NCBI RefSeq assembly: GCF_004135975.1
Contig: NZ_CP026538.1
Coordinates: forward strand, 4,304,501 to 4,368,500
Length of the DNA stretch: 64,000 bases
Source of the DNA: Solidesulfovibrio carbinolicus
GTDB taxonomy: Bacteria; Desulfobacterota; Desulfovibrionia; Desulfovibrionales; Desulfovibrionaceae
Direction of reading: 5' to 3'
Below, piece after piece: positions 17,096-27,122 of this stretch; position 1 is the first letter of the stretch, and the number at the start of each line of letters is the position of its first letter. The position numbers and the translations under genes were made by a program. The notes beneath the pieces are model-generated. The model was not told where the DNA came from. It saw nothing but the letters and a program-made list of their open reading frames with translations, and ran no database searches.

Positions 17096-19014
17096 CACAG
17101 GGCGCCTCCAAAGAGCATGATCACCAGCACGGCCAGGGCGATGACGTTGATCCACTTGGAGAGCATGGCCTCTCCAAAGAACTGTTCCAGGTAGTAGTTG
17201 CCGGACACGGCCGTGACGTTCTGGCCAAGGGGGCCAAGGAAGCCGGGCTTGCCGTCAACGGAGGTCTGCTCGCCGCACATGTAGGGTCCAACCGCCTGGG
17301 CGGCCGTGATCTTGCGGGTCTGGCGCAGGGCGAAGAAAAAGCCCAGGCCAAGCAGGATAAACAGCGGATAGACCAAAAAGACGCCGGTGGACGATTCGAA
17401 GTTGCCAAATCGCAGCACGTAGGGCGCGGTCTTGTAGTACATGGTCACCACGGGAGCGACCAGGCCGTTGTAGACCAGGGGCGAGAAGAAGCTCAACACC
17501 ACGGCCAGGCCGGCCAGGAGGTAGAGCGGTCCCCGGATGGTGCTGTCCTGGGCTTCGGGAGCGGCCTTGGCAAAGGGCGTGGCCAGCATGAGGCCGGCCC
17601 AGCGGCACCAGAAGAGCACGGTGACGCCCGAACCCAGGGCCAGCATGATCATGAGCAGGAACTGGCCGTGGGCCGACTCGATGGCCATCCACTTGGCCAT
17701 GAGCATGCCAAAGGGCGGCAGCATCATGGTCAGGATGCCGATGACGGCGACCAGGGCCGTGCGGGGCATGCGGGCGAACAGGCCGCGCATGTCCTCGATG
17801 TCGCGGGAGCCGATCTTCTGTTCGATGGCCCCGACGCACAGGAACATGAGCGCCTTGGAGATGGCGTGGAACAGGATCAGCAGGATGGCCGCGGTGATGG
17901 CGGCCGGGGTGTTGATGCCGGCGCAGGCGATAATGAGCGCCAGGTTGGAGATGGTGGAGTAGGCCAGGATCTTCTTGCCGTTGGACTGGCCGGCGGCCAG
18001 GCAGGCCGTGGCCAAAAACACGAAGCCCCCGAACAGGGCCACGAAGTTGCTGAAGTAGGTGCCGGCGTAGATCGGGGCCAGGCGCACGATGATGTAGACG
18101 CCGGCCTTGACCATGGTCGAGGAGTGGAGCAAGGCCGAAACCGGGGTGGGAGCCACCATGGCCCCGGTGAGCCAGCTCTGGAACGGGGCCTGGGCGGCCT
18201 TGGTCATGCCGGCGAAGACCAGCAGGAACATGGGCACGAGGATGGCCCCGCCGGCCACGGCGAATTCCGGTCCGCGAGCCAGGATCTCCTGGAGCGACAG
18301 GGTGCCGGTGACCTTGTACAGGAGCATGACGCCAAACAGGAAGGCCGTGCCGCCGAGCACGTTCATCCACAGGGCGCGTTCCGCGTTCTTGCGGGCGATC
18401 TCGGTGTCGTCATGGCCGATGAGCATGAACGAACACAGCGTGGTGCATTCCCAGAAGAAGTACATCCACAGCATGTTGTTGGCCAAAACCAGGCCGTTCA
18501 TGGCGCCCAGGAACAGGACGATGAAGAAGAAGAACTGAGGCTGTTTCGACGTGGTCAGATGCAGATGTTCCTCGTGTTCCTTCATGTAGCCGATGCCGTA
18601 CACGGCGATGAGGGAACCGACGATGGACACCACCAGCACCATGACGAGGCTGAGGTCGTCCGCGAAAAAGGCCGGCGTCGCGCCGTGGTCCTTGATCATG
18701 AAGAAGTCGAACCAGATAAGTCCGACGATCTGGGCCACGGTGAGCCATACGATGATCTGGTTTTTGCGTTTCAAGCCGACCAGCAACACCACGCCGAGGA
18801 TCAGGAAGTCACCAAGGGTGACCAGTGAACCCCATAGTGGCGCCGGCGACATGATAAACGCGCCGCCCCGAAGCATGGCCAACGACGCGAGTATGAGCAC
18901 TCCCGCCGTGGCGACCAGGATGACCTTGCGCACGTTTTGCTCTCGCAAAACGAGCAACACGGCTGCGACCAAAAATGGCAGCAGCACCGTCACAAAGACC
19001 AGCGTGTCGAGCAT
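17095..19014 (-). CDS. echA: Ech hydrogenase membrane subunit EchA (NuoL/MrpA-like antiporter)
   Basis: A 639-residue protein with about 15-17 helices, homologous to NuoL/M/N and Mrp antiporter subunits. MWMYFFWECTTLCSFMLIGH carries the conserved Glu of helix 5. GMTKAAQAPFQSWLTGAM carries the conserved Lys and Gln/Trp region, and PTPVSALLHSSTMVKAGVY is the family signature. It forms the proton or sodium path of the hydrogenase. The start at 19014 has AGGTG upstream; the longer frame adds a basic stretch without homology. First gene of the ech operon, divergent from groES. Confidence 0.94.
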   Translation of the reverse strand: MLDTLVFVTVLLPFLVAAVLLVLREQNVRKVILVATAGVLILASLAMLRGGAFIMSPAPLWGSLVTLGDFLILGVVLLVGLKRKNQIIVWLTVAQIVGLIWFDFFMIKDHGATPAFFADDLSLVMVLVVSIVGSLIAVYGIGYMKEHEEHLHLTTSKQPQFFFFIVLFLGAMNGLVLANNMLWMYFFWECTTLCSFMLIGHDDTEIARKNAERALWMNVLGGTAFLFGVMLLYKVTGTLSLQEILARGPEFAVAGGAILVPMFLLVFAGMTKAAQAPFQSWLTGAMVAPTPVSALLHSSTMVKAGVYIIVRLAPIYAGTYFSNFVALFGGFVFLATACLAAGQSNGKKILAYSTISNLALIIACAGINTPAAITAAILLILFHAISKALMFLCVGAIEQKIGSRDIEDMRGLFARMPRTALVAVIGILTMMLPPFGMLMAKWMAIESAHGQFLLMIMLALGSGVTVLFWCRWAGLMLATPFAKAAPEAQDSTIRGPLYLLAGLAVVLSFFSPLVYNGLVAPVVTMYYKTAPYVLRFGNFESSTGVFLVYPLFILLGLGFFFALRQTRKITAAQAVGPYMCGEQTSVDGKPGFLGPLGQNVTAVSGNYYLEQFFGEAMLSKWINVIALAVLVIMLFGGAL

Positions 19015-19357
19015 AGGCACCTCGATAAAAAGGTTAGGGGACCGCCTGGGACACACGCTCCGCCTCCGCCGCGAGGCAAAACCATCCGCTAGCAACGCGG
19101 CCGCCTGCTATTAAATGGTTCTAGGCCCCTGTGGAGAGAGCGTCAAGTTTATGCGGTTTACTGGAAAATGCCACCCGCCGCAACAGCGTGATTCCTTTCA
19201 CAAGGGTCTCTTGCGTCCCAAAAACCGCCCAAAAGGCCTCCTGAAACAGCAGACCATCTGCCATCTGCCCGCTTTCATCCAAAATCCTTCAATATATAAG
19301 CTACTTGTTTTGGAGATGAAATTTGCGCGGCCGCCAAACTTTTTTCGAGCCGCCCCC

Positions 19358-19386
19358 TTGCCTTTCACGACAATGTGTTTAGATAG
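19358..19386 (+). promoter_or_regulatory. Candidate sigma-70 promoter for groESL
   Basis: TTGCCT (19358-19363) and TAGATA (19380-19385) lie 16 bases apart, directly upstream of the CIRCE element. The operator would therefore cover the transcription start, as in other HrcA-controlled operons. Confidence 0.45.
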
Positions 19387-19398
19387 TTTCCCGCCGGC

Positions 19399-19427
19399 GC
19401 TGGCACTCGATGCAAGCGAGTGCCAGC
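19399..19427 (+). promoter_or_regulatory. CIRCE operator (HrcA binding site)
   Basis: GCTGGCACTC and GAGTGCCAGC are perfect 10-base inverted repeats separated by nine bases. This is the CIRCE architecture (consensus TTAGCACTC-N9-GAGTGCTAA). It lies 37 bases before groES, indicating heat-shock control by the repressor HrcA, which is not encoded in the window. Confidence 0.92.
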
Positions 19428-19464
19428 AGCCAACCCATCCGCCAAAAACCATGGAGGTTATTGT

Positions 19465-19755
19465 ATGAAGCTCAAACCCTTAGGCGATCGTGTGCTGGTT
19501 AAGCGTCTCGAACAGGAAGAAGTCACCAAGGGCGGCATCATCATCCCTGACTCGGCCAAGGAAAAGCCCATGAAGGGCGAAGTCATCGCCGTGGGTCCGG
19601 GCAAGCTGGCCGAAGACGGCAAGCACCTGAAGATGCATGTCGAGAAGGGCGACCTCGTGCTGTTCAACAAGTACGCCGGCACCGAGATCAAGGTCGATGA
19701 CGAAGACTTCCTCGTCATGCGCGAGGACGACATCCTGGCCGTCATCGAAGCCTAG
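19465..19755 (+). CDS. groES: Co-chaperonin GroES
   Basis: A 96-residue co-chaperonin. The start [19 protein letters not shown], the mobile loop around [15 protein letters not shown] and the final strand [10 protein letters not shown] are canonical. It caps the GroEL cylinder during ATP-dependent protein folding. ATG 19465 has a clear GGAGG upstream. It is followed 56 bases later by groEL. Expression is predicted to be under CIRCE/HrcA control. Confidence 0.98.
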   Translation: MKLKPLGDRVLVKRLEQEEVTKGGIIIPDSAKEKPMKGEVIAVGPGKLAEDGKHLKMHVEKGDLVLFNKYAGTEIKVDDEDFLVMREDDILAVIEA

Positions 19756-19811
19756 GGCTTCGCGCCTTATTCGCTCCAACCATTCCGTATTCTAGCGCAA
19801 GGAGAACATAC

Positions 19812-21452
19812 ATGGCTGCCAAAGAAATTCTTTTTGATTCCAAGGCCCGCGAGAAGCTGAAAAGAGGCGTCGACAAGCTGGCCAACGCCGTGAAGGTCAC
19901 CCTTGGACCCAAGGGCCGCAACGTCGTCATCGAGAAGTCCTTCGGTTCCCCGATCATCACCAAGGACGGCGTGACCGTGGCCAAGGAGATCGAACTGGAA
20001 GACAAGTTCGAGAACATGGGCGCCCAGATGGTCAAGGAAGTCGCGTCCAAGACCTCCGACATCGCCGGCGACGGCACCACCACCGCCACCATCCTGGCCC
20101 AGGCCATCTTCACCGAAGGCGTCAAGCTCGTGGCCGCCGGACGCAACCCCATGGCCATCAAGCGCGGCATCGACAAGGCCGTGGCCTCTGTCGTGGCCGA
20201 GCTGGAGACCCTGGCCAAGCCCACCCGCGACCAGAAAGAGATCGCCCAGGTCGGCACCATTTCCGCCAACTCCGACGCCACCATCGGCAACATCATCGCC
20301 GAAGCCATGAACAAGGTCGGCAAGGAAGGCGTCATCACCGTCGAGGAAGCCAAGGGCATGGAAACCACCCTTGACGTCGTCGAAGGCATGCAGTTCGACC
20401 GCGGCTACCTCTCCCCCTATTTCATCACCGATCCCGAGCGCATGGTGTGCGAGCTCGACGAGCCGCTGATCCTGATTAACGAGAAGAAGATCACCGCCAT
20501 GAAGGATCTGCTGCCCGTGCTGGAGCAGGTCGCCAAGATGAGCCGCCCCCTGCTGATCGTGGCTGAAGACATCGAGGGCGAGGCCCTGGCCACCCTGGTC
20601 GTCAACAAGCTGCGCGGCACCCTGCAGGTTTGCGCCGTCAAGGCCCCGGGCTTTGGCGATCGCCGCAAGGCCATGCTCGAAGACATCGCCACCCTGACCG
20701 GCGGCCAGTGCGTGTCCGAAGACCTGGGCATCAAGCTCGAGAACATGACCCTGGCCGACCTCGGCAAGGCCAAGCGCGTCATCGTGGACAAGGAAAATTC
20801 CACCATCGTTGACGGCGCCGGCGACGGCGACAAGATCAAGGCCCGGGTCAAGCAGATCCGCGCCCAGATCGAAGAGACCACCTCCAGCTACGACAAGGAA
20901 AAGCTGCAGGAGCGTCTGGCCAAGATCGTCGGCGGCGTGGCCGTCATCAATGTCGGCGCGGCCACCGAGACCGAGATGAAGGAAAAGAAAGCCCGCGTCG
21001 AAGACGCCCTTAACGCCACCCGCGCGGCCGTTGAGGAAGGCATCGTTCCTGGCGGCGGCGTCGCTCTCGTGCGCTGCGTCAAGAGCCTGACCGGCATCAA
21101 GGCCGTGGACGACGACGAGCAGGCCGGCATCGAGATCGTGCGCCGCGCCATCGAAGAGCCCCTGCGCCAGATCTCCGGCAACGCCGGCTTCGAAGGCTCC
21201 ATCGTCGTGGCCAAGGTGCGCGACGGCAAGGACGGCTTCGGCTTCAACGCCGCCACCGGCGAATACGAAGACCTGATCAAGGCCGGCGTCATCGACCCCA
21301 AGAAGGTCACCCGCATCGCCCTGCAGAACTCCTCCTCCGTGGCCGGCCTGCTCCTGACCACCGAGGCGGCCATCGCCGAGAAGCCCGAGCCGAAAAAGGA
21401 CATGCCCCCGATGCCCGGCGGCGGCATGGGCGGCATGGGCGGCATGTACTAG
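19812..21452 (+). CDS. groEL: Chaperonin GroEL
   Basis: A 546-residue Hsp60 chaperonin with all hallmark segments: [18 protein letters not shown], the ATP-site loop [13 protein letters not shown] and the helix [15 protein letters not shown]. It ends with the flexible [10 protein letters not shown] tail. The length is normal. It forms the 14-mer folding chamber that works with GroES. RBS AAGGAG is eight bases before ATG 19812. A strong terminator follows. Confidence 0.99.
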   Translation: MAAKEILFDSKAREKLKRGVDKLANAVKVTLGPKGRNVVIEKSFGSPIITKDGVTVAKEIELEDKFENMGAQMVKEVASKTSDIAGDGTTTATILAQAIFTEGVKLVAAGRNPMAIKRGIDKAVASVVAELETLAKPTRDQKEIAQVGTISANSDATIGNIIAEAMNKVGKEGVITVEEAKGMETTLDVVEGMQFDRGYLSPYFITDPERMVCELDEPLILINEKKITAMKDLLPVLEQVAKMSRPLLIVAEDIEGEALATLVVNKLRGTLQVCAVKAPGFGDRRKAMLEDIATLTGGQCVSEDLGIKLENMTLADLGKAKRVIVDKENSTIVDGAGDGDKIKARVKQIRAQIEETTSSYDKEKLQERLAKIVGGVAVINVGAATETEMKEKKARVEDALNATRAAVEEGIVPGGGVALVRCVKSLTGIKAVDDDEQAGIEIVRRAIEEPLRQISGNAGFEGSIVVAKVRDGKDGFGFNAATGEYEDLIKAGVIDPKKVTRIALQNSSSVAGLLLTTEAAIAEKPEPKKDMPPMPGGGMGGMGGMY

Positions 21453-21480
21453 CCGACCCGTTTCCTCCAAGTTACCGTCA

Positions 21481-21515
21481 CGGGGGCCGCGCGCTGGCGC
21501 GGCCCCCGTTTTTTT
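21481..21515 (+). terminator. Intrinsic terminator after groEL
   Basis: A perfect 12-base stem (21481-21492 with 21497-21508) and a four-base loop are followed by seven T. It closes the groESL operon. Confidence 0.92.
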
Positions 21516-21574
21516 GCGGCGGTCATCCGGCCTGCGGCGCTGGCCCACAGGCTCGCCCGGCGCCCTTGTTTGCC

Positions 21575-22411
21575 TTATCCCGGCTTGCGCCCGACAAAAC
21601 GCAGACTGGCCACCTTGCCGGCCACGACATCCGCGAAATCCACCCCGCCCAGCGATTCCAGGGTCTCGGACAGGGCCTCGCCAAACAGCGCCCGCAACTG
21701 CTCCGCCGAATAGACCAGCCGCTCCGGCGCGGCCACATCAACCAATCCCGCTCCGGCCAGCCCGGCCAGATAGGCCGCCTCGGAAATCGCCCCGGACACG
21801 CAGGCGGCATGGCCGGCCACACTGGCCAGTACGGCCGGCGGCAGATCCTCGGCCACGATGTCCGAAATGGCGATGCGCCCGCCCGGCCGCAGCACCCGGA
21901 ATATTTCGGCAAATACCGCCGCCTTGTCCGTGGACAGGTTGATGACGCAGTTGGAAATGACCCAGTCCACCGAGGCATCGGCCACAGGCAGGGCCTCGAT
22001 ATGCCCCTGGCGCACTTCGATCACGGAATCAAGGCCGGCCCGGGCAATATTCTCCCGGGCGGCGGCCAGCATGGCTTCGGTCATGTCCACCCCGACGACC
22101 TTCCCGGTCGGACCAACCCGGTCGGCGGCGATAAGCAGATCAAAGCCGGCCCCGGACCCCAGATCCAGCACGGTCTGGCCCGGTTCCACGCCTGAAAAGG
22201 CCAAGGGATTGCCGCAACCGAAAGACGTGGCCGCGGCCTGGACGTGTTGCTCGCGTTCCGGGCCGTAGCCGGCCAGCTCGATAAGCGTGCCGCCGCCCGC
22301 GCCACAGCAGCCGGACCCGCCGCAGCAACCGCCCCCGCCGCCTTGGCTCGCCGCTTCCAACGCCTTGGCATAGGCTGTGGAAATAGCCGCGCGCAGTGCA
22401 TCATTTTCCAT
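21575..22411 (-). CDS. arsM: ArsM-type arsenite S-adenosylmethionine methyltransferase
   Basis: A 278-residue class I methyltransferase. SAM motif I is VLDLGSGAGFDLLIA. The ArsM cysteines are recognisable in SFGCGNP, ISNCVINLS and AACVSGAI. ArsM methylates trivalent arsenic to volatile or less toxic products. The N-terminus carries an extra Gly-rich segment with two CC pairs (GGCCGGSGCCG, about residues 27-38), which may bind metalloid. Start 22411 has GGGAGG upstream. It overlaps arsR by 11 bases, so the two are one operon under ArsR control. Confidence 0.88.
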   Translation of the reverse strand: MENDALRAAISTAYAKALEAASQGGGGGCCGGSGCCGAGGGTLIELAGYGPEREQHVQAAATSFGCGNPLAFSGVEPGQTVLDLGSGAGFDLLIAADRVGPTGKVVGVDMTEAMLAAARENIARAGLDSVIEVRQGHIEALPVADASVDWVISNCVINLSTDKAAVFAEIFRVLRPGGRIAISDIVAEDLPPAVLASVAGHAACVSGAISEAAYLAGLAGAGLVDVAAPERLVYSAEQLRALFGEALSETLESLGGVDFADVVAGKVASLRFVGRKPG

Positions 22412-22808
22412 ACTTGCCTCCCGCTTCGGTTGCACAACACCTCCCGCCGCTCCCGCCGGGGCTGCCTGTCCCGCCGCCCGAGCGGGCCGGACAGGCGTCG
22501 ATGGCGTCGGCCAGGGCGCGAAGTCCGGCGGCCAACGCGCCGAGGTTCGGCCGATAGGCCACGTCCCGACCGCGTTTCTCGACCGACAGAAGCCCGGCCT
22601 CCTTGAGCGCCTTCAAATGCCGCGAGACGCCGGAGAAATGGATGCCGCAGCAATGGGAAGCCTGGCTGACGGTGAGCGGCCCATCGGCTCCGGCCACCCG
22701 GGCCAGGATGGCCAACCGGGTTGGGTCGCTCAAGGCCTTGAACACCTCGGGCCGCACATGTCGGCAGAACCCGCTGAAATCGCCGCAAGGGAGCGTGTCG
22801 TTGTTCAT
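22401..22808 (-). CDS. arsR: ArsR/SmtB-family transcriptional repressor with unusual cysteine pairs
   Basis: A 135-residue winged-helix regulator: EVFKALSDPTRLAILARV is the classic ArsR start, and ASHCCGIHFSGVSRHLKALK is the DNA-binding helix pair. The CC at the start of that segment and a second CC near the C-terminus (GGRCCATE) are candidate arsenite ligands. They differ from the ELCVCDL motif of the best-known ArsR. The start at 22808 is preferred because homology begins shortly after; the frame extends 50 residues further without similarity. It represses its own operon with arsM. Confidence 0.87.
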   Translation of the reverse strand: MNNDTLPCGDFSGFCRHVRPEVFKALSDPTRLAILARVAGADGPLTVSQASHCCGIHFSGVSRHLKALKEAGLLSVEKRGRDVAYRPNLGALAAGLRALADAIDACPARSGGGTGSPGGSGGRCCATEAGGKYGK

Positions 22809-22811
22809 GGC

Positions 22812-22850
22812 CCATACATATGCACGCTTGCGCAACAATGCAAATGTCTT
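22812..22850 (-). promoter_or_regulatory. Candidate arsR operator/promoter region
   Basis: An AT-richer stretch directly upstream of arsR holds the palindrome TTGCGCAA (22828-22835), flanked by ATATGCA and TGCAAAT. ArsR proteins bind imperfect inverted repeats of this kind overlapping the promoter. The assignment is by position and symmetry only. Confidence 0.35.
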
Positions 22851-22945
22851 ATTGCCCCAGCCGGGCCCGGTCCGGCGAAAGCCCCGAACCCGCCTTGCCC
22901 CGCCCCGTCGCCATGCGTTAGGCTGTCCCCAGATCCGGAGGCCCC

Positions 22946-23398
22946 ATGCCCGACGCAAAAGACGCTCTCCCTGCCGCGACCCCGGTCCCGGACGCCCGGC
23001 CCTACGACCTCACCAACCCCCAGGTCCTTCTCGCCTGGCAGCGCAACCACCTAGCCAACGAACGCACCTTTCTGGCCTGGTGCCGCACCGGACTGGCCCT
23101 TTTCGGTTTCAGCTTCGTCATCGAGCGCTTCGACTTTTTTATCCGCCAGCTGCAAAACGTGCCCATGTTCGAGGGCATGGCCCACAAGCACCTGCACACC
23201 GAGACCGTGACGCTGTCCACCTTCGGCGTGGGCGTGCTGGTCATGGTTGTGGCCGTGTGGCGCTTCTGGTACATCCGACGCTGCATCAACACCGGCGCCA
23301 AGACCTTTTCGCCGATCCCGGACATCGTCTTCACCGTGGCCGTGGTCGGCATGATCCTTGGGCTTTTTTCCGTGTTTTGGCATCTCATCATGCAGTGA
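22946..23398 (+). CDS. DUF202 (YidH-like) membrane protein
   Basis: A 150-residue protein with the DUF202 signature [27 protein letters not shown] before the first helix (shown here as overlapping motif: [15 protein letters not shown]). It has three membrane helices in all (about residues 45-65, 90-112 and 125-148). The family is widespread in bacterial inner membranes; its function is not established. It reads away from arsR with 137 bases between them and is followed 20 bases later by the secreted Cache-like protein. Family assignment is good; role unknown. Confidence 0.8.
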   Translation: MPDAKDALPAATPVPDARPYDLTNPQVLLAWQRNHLANERTFLAWCRTGLALFGFSFVIERFDFFIRQLQNVPMFEGMAHKHLHTETVTLSTFGVGVLVMVVAVWRFWYIRRCINTGAKTFSPIPDIVFTVAVVGMILGLFSVFWHLIMQ

Positions 23399-23418
23399 CC
23401 GCCAAGGAGGCAGCCGCC

Positions 23419-24492
23419 ATGCGTTTCGCGACCGCCGCTTTCGGAATCATCCTCGCCTGCTGCCTGCTGTGCCCGGCCAACGCCCCGGCCGCTTCGTCCA
23501 CGCCGCCGAAATACGCCCTGGCCCTGGCCGCCAGTGCCGCCGGCCGCCTCGACGACGCCCTTTTGGCCGTGGAGCAAAGTGCCAAAAGCCTTGGCGCGGC
23601 CTACAAGGAACTCTACCGGGCAACGCCCACCATGGTCCCCGAGGCCCGCAGCCGGCTGCTGCAAAGCTACGCCGTCAAGGACGGCACGGTGGCCTTCCGC
23701 GACCTCCAAGGCCCCTGCGGCCCGGACCCGGCCGCCAAGGCCCCCTGCCAGTCCCTCTATTTCTACGACGGCGAAAACTTCTCCGACAATCTCTTCCGGG
23801 AGCTGGCCGCCCTGGACAGCCTCGCCCCGGCCATGGCCGCCGCCTACGGCGCGCTGCCCTACTCCTGGGTCTACCTGACCACCCCGGACCAGGGATTCGC
23901 CATCTACCCCAACCTGCCCCTGGTGGAGGCCGTCAACAATTATAAGCCCACGGACAAGGACTTTTACACAGCCGCCGATTTCGCGGCCAAGGCCTGCGGC
24001 TGGCAGTCGCCCTACCTCGATCTGGCCGGGGACGGCATGATGGTCACGGTGTCCTGCCCGGTCTACGACGGCGAAACCGTGCTTGCCGTGTCGTCGCGCG
24101 ACGTCACCATCAGCCAGCTTTCCGGCCGGGTCATGGCCGATCTGGCCGCCATCCCCGGGGCGCGGGCCTTTCTGATGAACCGGCGTGGCAAGGCCATCGC
24201 CGTCAGCGACCCCAGGCTGGCCGCCGCCATCGACGCCATAAACGCCAAGGCCGAGGAGGCCGTGGTCTACTTCCGGGCCGACCGGGGGCTGGCCGCCATG
24301 GGCCTGGACAAGGCCGAGGATTCCCCCGACGACGCCCTAAACGCCATCGGCGAGGCCGTCATCGAACGGGCCGAAACGGAAAAGAAGTGGCCCATGGCCT
24401 TTGTCTCGGGCAAGGACATGGTGCTGGCGGCGCGCCTTCGCGCCACAGGCTGGCATCTCGTGCTGGTGATGCCGCAAAAAGCAGTCAATTAA
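23419..24492 (+). CDS. Secreted Cache-like sensory domain protein without output domain
   Basis: A 357-residue protein starting at ATG 23419 with AAGGAGG upstream. An N-terminal signal sequence (about residues 1-26, with Cys in ACCLLC and an Ala-rich cleavage region) leads to an extracytoplasmic body. The body resembles a double-Cache ligand-binding module, as found in chemoreceptors and kinases (PYSWVYLTTPDQGFAIYP; PYLDLAGDGMMVTVSCPVYD; VSSRDVTISQL). No second membrane helix and no HAMP, kinase or methyl-accepting domain follows; the protein ends at VLVMPQKAVN. It may pass its signal to a partner or simply bind a ligand. The cobD-cobQ fusion begins immediately after its stop codon. Confidence 0.6.
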   Translation: MRFATAAFGIILACCLLCPANAPAASSTPPKYALALAASAAGRLDDALLAVEQSAKSLGAAYKELYRATPTMVPEARSRLLQSYAVKDGTVAFRDLQGPCGPDPAAKAPCQSLYFYDGENFSDNLFRELAALDSLAPAMAAAYGALPYSWVYLTTPDQGFAIYPNLPLVEAVNNYKPTDKDFYTAADFAAKACGWQSPYLDLAGDGMMVTVSCPVYDGETVLAVSSRDVTISQLSGRVMADLAAIPGARAFLMNRRGKAIAVSDPRLAAAIDAINAKAEEAVVYFRADRGLAAMGLDKAEDSPDDALNAIGEAVIERAETEKKWPMAFVSGKDMVLAARLRATGWHLVLVMPQKAVN

Positions 24493-27093
24493 TTGAAAGA
24501 AAAAGCATTTCCCCACGGGGGCAACTTGCGCGCCCTGGCCGCCGAAGCCGGGCGCGACCCTTCGGACATTCTCGACGCCTCGGCCAGCATCAATCCCCTC
24601 GGGCCGCCGCCCTGGCTGCGCGACGTGTTGAGCGCCGCCGTCGCCGACCTCGTCCACTACCCGGACCCGGACTGCACGGCGCTCCTTGAGGCCGCCTCGG
24701 CCCGCTACGGCGCACCAGCCTCCCATTTCGTGGCCGGCAACGGCACAAGCCAGCTCCTTTTCGCCCTGCCGCGCTGCACCGGCCTTGCCCGGGCGGTCAT
24801 CCCCTCCCCGGCCTACACCGACTACGCCGTGGCCTGCCACAAGTCCGGCATGGACGTGCGCCGGCTGCCCGGCTCGGAATTCGACGGGTTTGCCCCCCAG
24901 CTCGACCGCATCGAGGCCGTGCTGCGCTCGCCCTCCCTGGTGGTCATCGCAAGCCCGGCCAACCCCACCGGCGTCGTCACCGAGGCCGGGGCCATCGTTG
25001 AGCTGGCCGGCCGCCATCCCCAGAGCCTGTTTCTGATTGATGAAGCCTTTGCCGATTTCGTGCCCGGATTTACGAGCCTTGCCGGCGAGGACCGGCCCCA
25101 CAACGTGGCCGTGCTGCTTTCGCTCACCAAAAGCTTCGCCGTGCCCGGCCTGCGCCTGGGGCTGCTCGCCGCCAGCCCGGATCTGGCCGACTGGGTGCGC
25201 CGCACCCTGGCCCCGTGGTCGGTGGGAACGCTCCCCCAGGCCGTGGGCCTGGGCGCCCTGGCCGACACGGCCTTTCTGGAAGAGACCCGGGCCGCCCTGC
25301 CCGGCCTGCGCCATCGGCTGGCCGAGGGACTGGCCGGCCTTGGGCTGACGGTCTTCCCGAGCCAGGCCAACTTCCTCCTGGCCCGGCTGTCGCTTTCCGG
25401 CCCCAACGCCCCGGAGGTCTGCCGCCGGCTACTGGCCGAGCACGGCGTGGCCCTTCGCGACTGCTCCAATTTCTCGGGCCTGTCCGACCGCTACCTGCGC
25501 GTCGCCGTGCGCCCCGAGGCCGAGACCGACCGCATCCTGGCCGCCCTGGCCGCCGTGCTGGCCGCCTGCCCCATGCCCGCGTCGCGCCCCCGGCCCAAAA
25601 CCCCGGCGCTCATGGTCCAGGGGACCACCTCCAGCGCCGGCAAGTCCGTGCTCACCGCCGGCCTGTGCCGGCTGCTGGCCCGGGCCGGCTACAAGGTCGC
25701 GCCGTTTAAATCGCAAAACATGTCGCTCAATTCCGGAGTCACGGCCGACGGACTGGAAATGGGCCGGGCGCAGATCGTCCAGGCCCGGGCCTGCCGGCTG
25801 GCCCCGGACGCGCGCATGAACCCCATCCTTTTAAAGCCCACCTCGGATCTCGGCTCCCAGGTCATTGTCCTTGGCAAACCCGTCGGAACCATGCGCGTCG
25901 GGCAGTACATCGCCTACAAGCCCACGGCCTTTGCCGCCGCCCGGGAGGCCTACGACGCCCTGGCCGGCCAGGCCGACGTCATGGTGCTCGAAGGGGCCGG
26001 CAGCCCGGCCGAGGTCAATCTCAAGGCCCACGACATCGTCAACATGACCATGGCCCGCCATGCCGGGGCCAGCGTGCTGCTGGCCGCCGACATCGACCGG
26101 GGCGGCGCCTACGCCGGGCTGCTGGGCACCATGGAATGCCTGCCTGAGTCCGAACGGGGGCTTGTCGCCGGCTATGTGCTCAACCGCTTCCGGGGCGACG
26201 CCACGCTGTTGGCCCCGGCCAACGACTTCCTCGCCCGGCGCACCGGGCGTGACGTGCTGGCCGTTGTCCCCTTTCTGCCCGATCTCGGCCTGCCCGACGA
26301 GGACTCGGTCACCTTCAAGGACGGCCGGTCCCTGCCCGATACCCCGCCGGCCGACCCGGCCCTGCTCGACATCGCGGTCATCGACCTGCCGCATCTCTCC
26401 AACGCCACGGACTGCGACGCCCTGGCCGTGGAACCCGACACGCGCCTGCGCCGGGTGCGCGAAGCCGGCAAGCTCGGCCGGCCCGACGCCGTGCTGCTGC
26501 CTGGCAGCAAAAACACCCTGGCCGACCTGGCCTGGCTCAGGGACTCCGGCCTGGCCGCCGCCCTGACCGCACTGGCCGCCGCCGGCACAACCGAAATCGT
26601 CGGCATCTGCGCCGGCCTGCAAATGCTCGGCGAGACCGTGGCCGATCCCCTGGGCCTGGAATCGGATCGCGGCCACGCCGCCGGCCTGGGCCTGCTGCCG
26701 CTCGCCACCCGCCTGGCCGCCGAAAAAACCCTGACCGCAACCGATGCCGTCCACGCGCCCACCGGACTGCCCCTTCGCGGCTACGAGATCCACCACGGCG
26801 TCACCGAGACCTCGGGCAACGCCGCCGCCCTGGACGTCATCGCCGCCCGGGCCGACGGCCAACCCCTGGCCTACGCCCGAAACGACGCGCCGATCTGGGG
26901 CGCCTATCTGCACGGCCTCTTCGACGCCGACGCCTTCCGCCGCCACTTCCTCAACACCCTGCGCCAGCGCCGGGGACAGGAACCCATCACACGGCTGACG
27001 CCCTACGACATCGACCCGGCCCTGGACCGGCTGGCCGACGTGCTGGAAGAACGCCTAGGGTTGGCCGTCGTGCGCCGGTTGCTGGGATTGTAG
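24493..27093 (+). CDS. cobDQ: Bifunctional L-threonine-O-3-phosphate decarboxylase (CobD) / cobyric acid synthase (CobQ) fusion
   Basis: One uninterrupted 866-residue frame joins two cobalamin enzymes. Residues 1-355 are a PLP enzyme of the CobD type: it opens with [15 protein letters not shown] and carries the PLP Lys near residue 213 in [13 protein letters not shown]. It would make (R)-1-amino-2-propanol phosphate. Residues 372-866 are CobQ, which amidates side chains of adenosylcobyrinate using glutamine. Its parts are the P-loop [10 protein letters not shown] near 375, the GATase Cys706 in [10 protein letters not shown] and the His pair near 767 in EIHHG. The start is a TTG directly after the previous stop, the only start before the HGGN motif. 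Both halves look intact. Confidence 0.9.
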   Translation: MKEKAFPHGGNLRALAAEAGRDPSDILDASASINPLGPPPWLRDVLSAAVADLVHYPDPDCTALLEAASARYGAPASHFVAGNGTSQLLFALPRCTGLARAVIPSPAYTDYAVACHKSGMDVRRLPGSEFDGFAPQLDRIEAVLRSPSLVVIASPANPTGVVTEAGAIVELAGRHPQSLFLIDEAFADFVPGFTSLAGEDRPHNVAVLLSLTKSFAVPGLRLGLLAASPDLADWVRRTLAPWSVGTLPQAVGLGALADTAFLEETRAALPGLRHRLAEGLAGLGLTVFPSQANFLLARLSLSGPNAPEVCRRLLAEHGVALRDCSNFSGLSDRYLRVAVRPEAETDRILAALAAVLAACPMPASRPRPKTPALMVQGTTSSAGKSVLTAGLCRLLARAGYKVAPFKSQNMSLNSGVTADGLEMGRAQIVQARACRLAPDARMNPILLKPTSDLGSQVIVLGKPVGTMRVGQYIAYKPTAFAAAREAYDALAGQADVMVLEGAGSPAEVNLKAHDIVNMTMARHAGASVLLAADIDRGGAYAGLLGTMECLPESERGLVAGYVLNRFRGDATLLAPANDFLARRTGRDVLAVVPFLPDLGLPDEDSVTFKDGRSLPDTPPADPALLDIAVIDLPHLSNATDCDALAVEPDTRLRRVREAGKLGRPDAVLLPGSKNTLADLAWLRDSGLAAALTALAAAGTTEIVGICAGLQMLGETVADPLGLESDRGHAAGLGLLPLATRLAAEKTLTATDAVHAPTGLPLRGYEIHHGVTETSGNAAALDVIAARADGQPLAYARNDAPIWGAYLHGLFDADAFRRHFLNTLRQRRGQEPITRLTPYDIDPALDRLADVLEERLGLAVVRRLLGL

Positions 27094-27122
27094 CGGGAGG
27101 GGATGGGGATGGGGAGAGAAAG

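Larger units (their letters stand above)
19015..19464. other. Divergent intergenic region between echA and groES
   Basis: These 450 bases carry no convincing gene. They are less GC-rich than the neighbours, with AT-rich stretches near 19,240-19,330. The region holds the groES promoter and CIRCE operator at its right end, and must also contain the ech promoter reading left. I could not assign an ech promoter with confidence. Confidence 0.7.

Noticed and set aside
19115..19468. Frame of 117 codons between echA and groES
   Set aside because: It runs through the groES promoter and CIRCE operator, has no ribosome site and is out of frame with groES.
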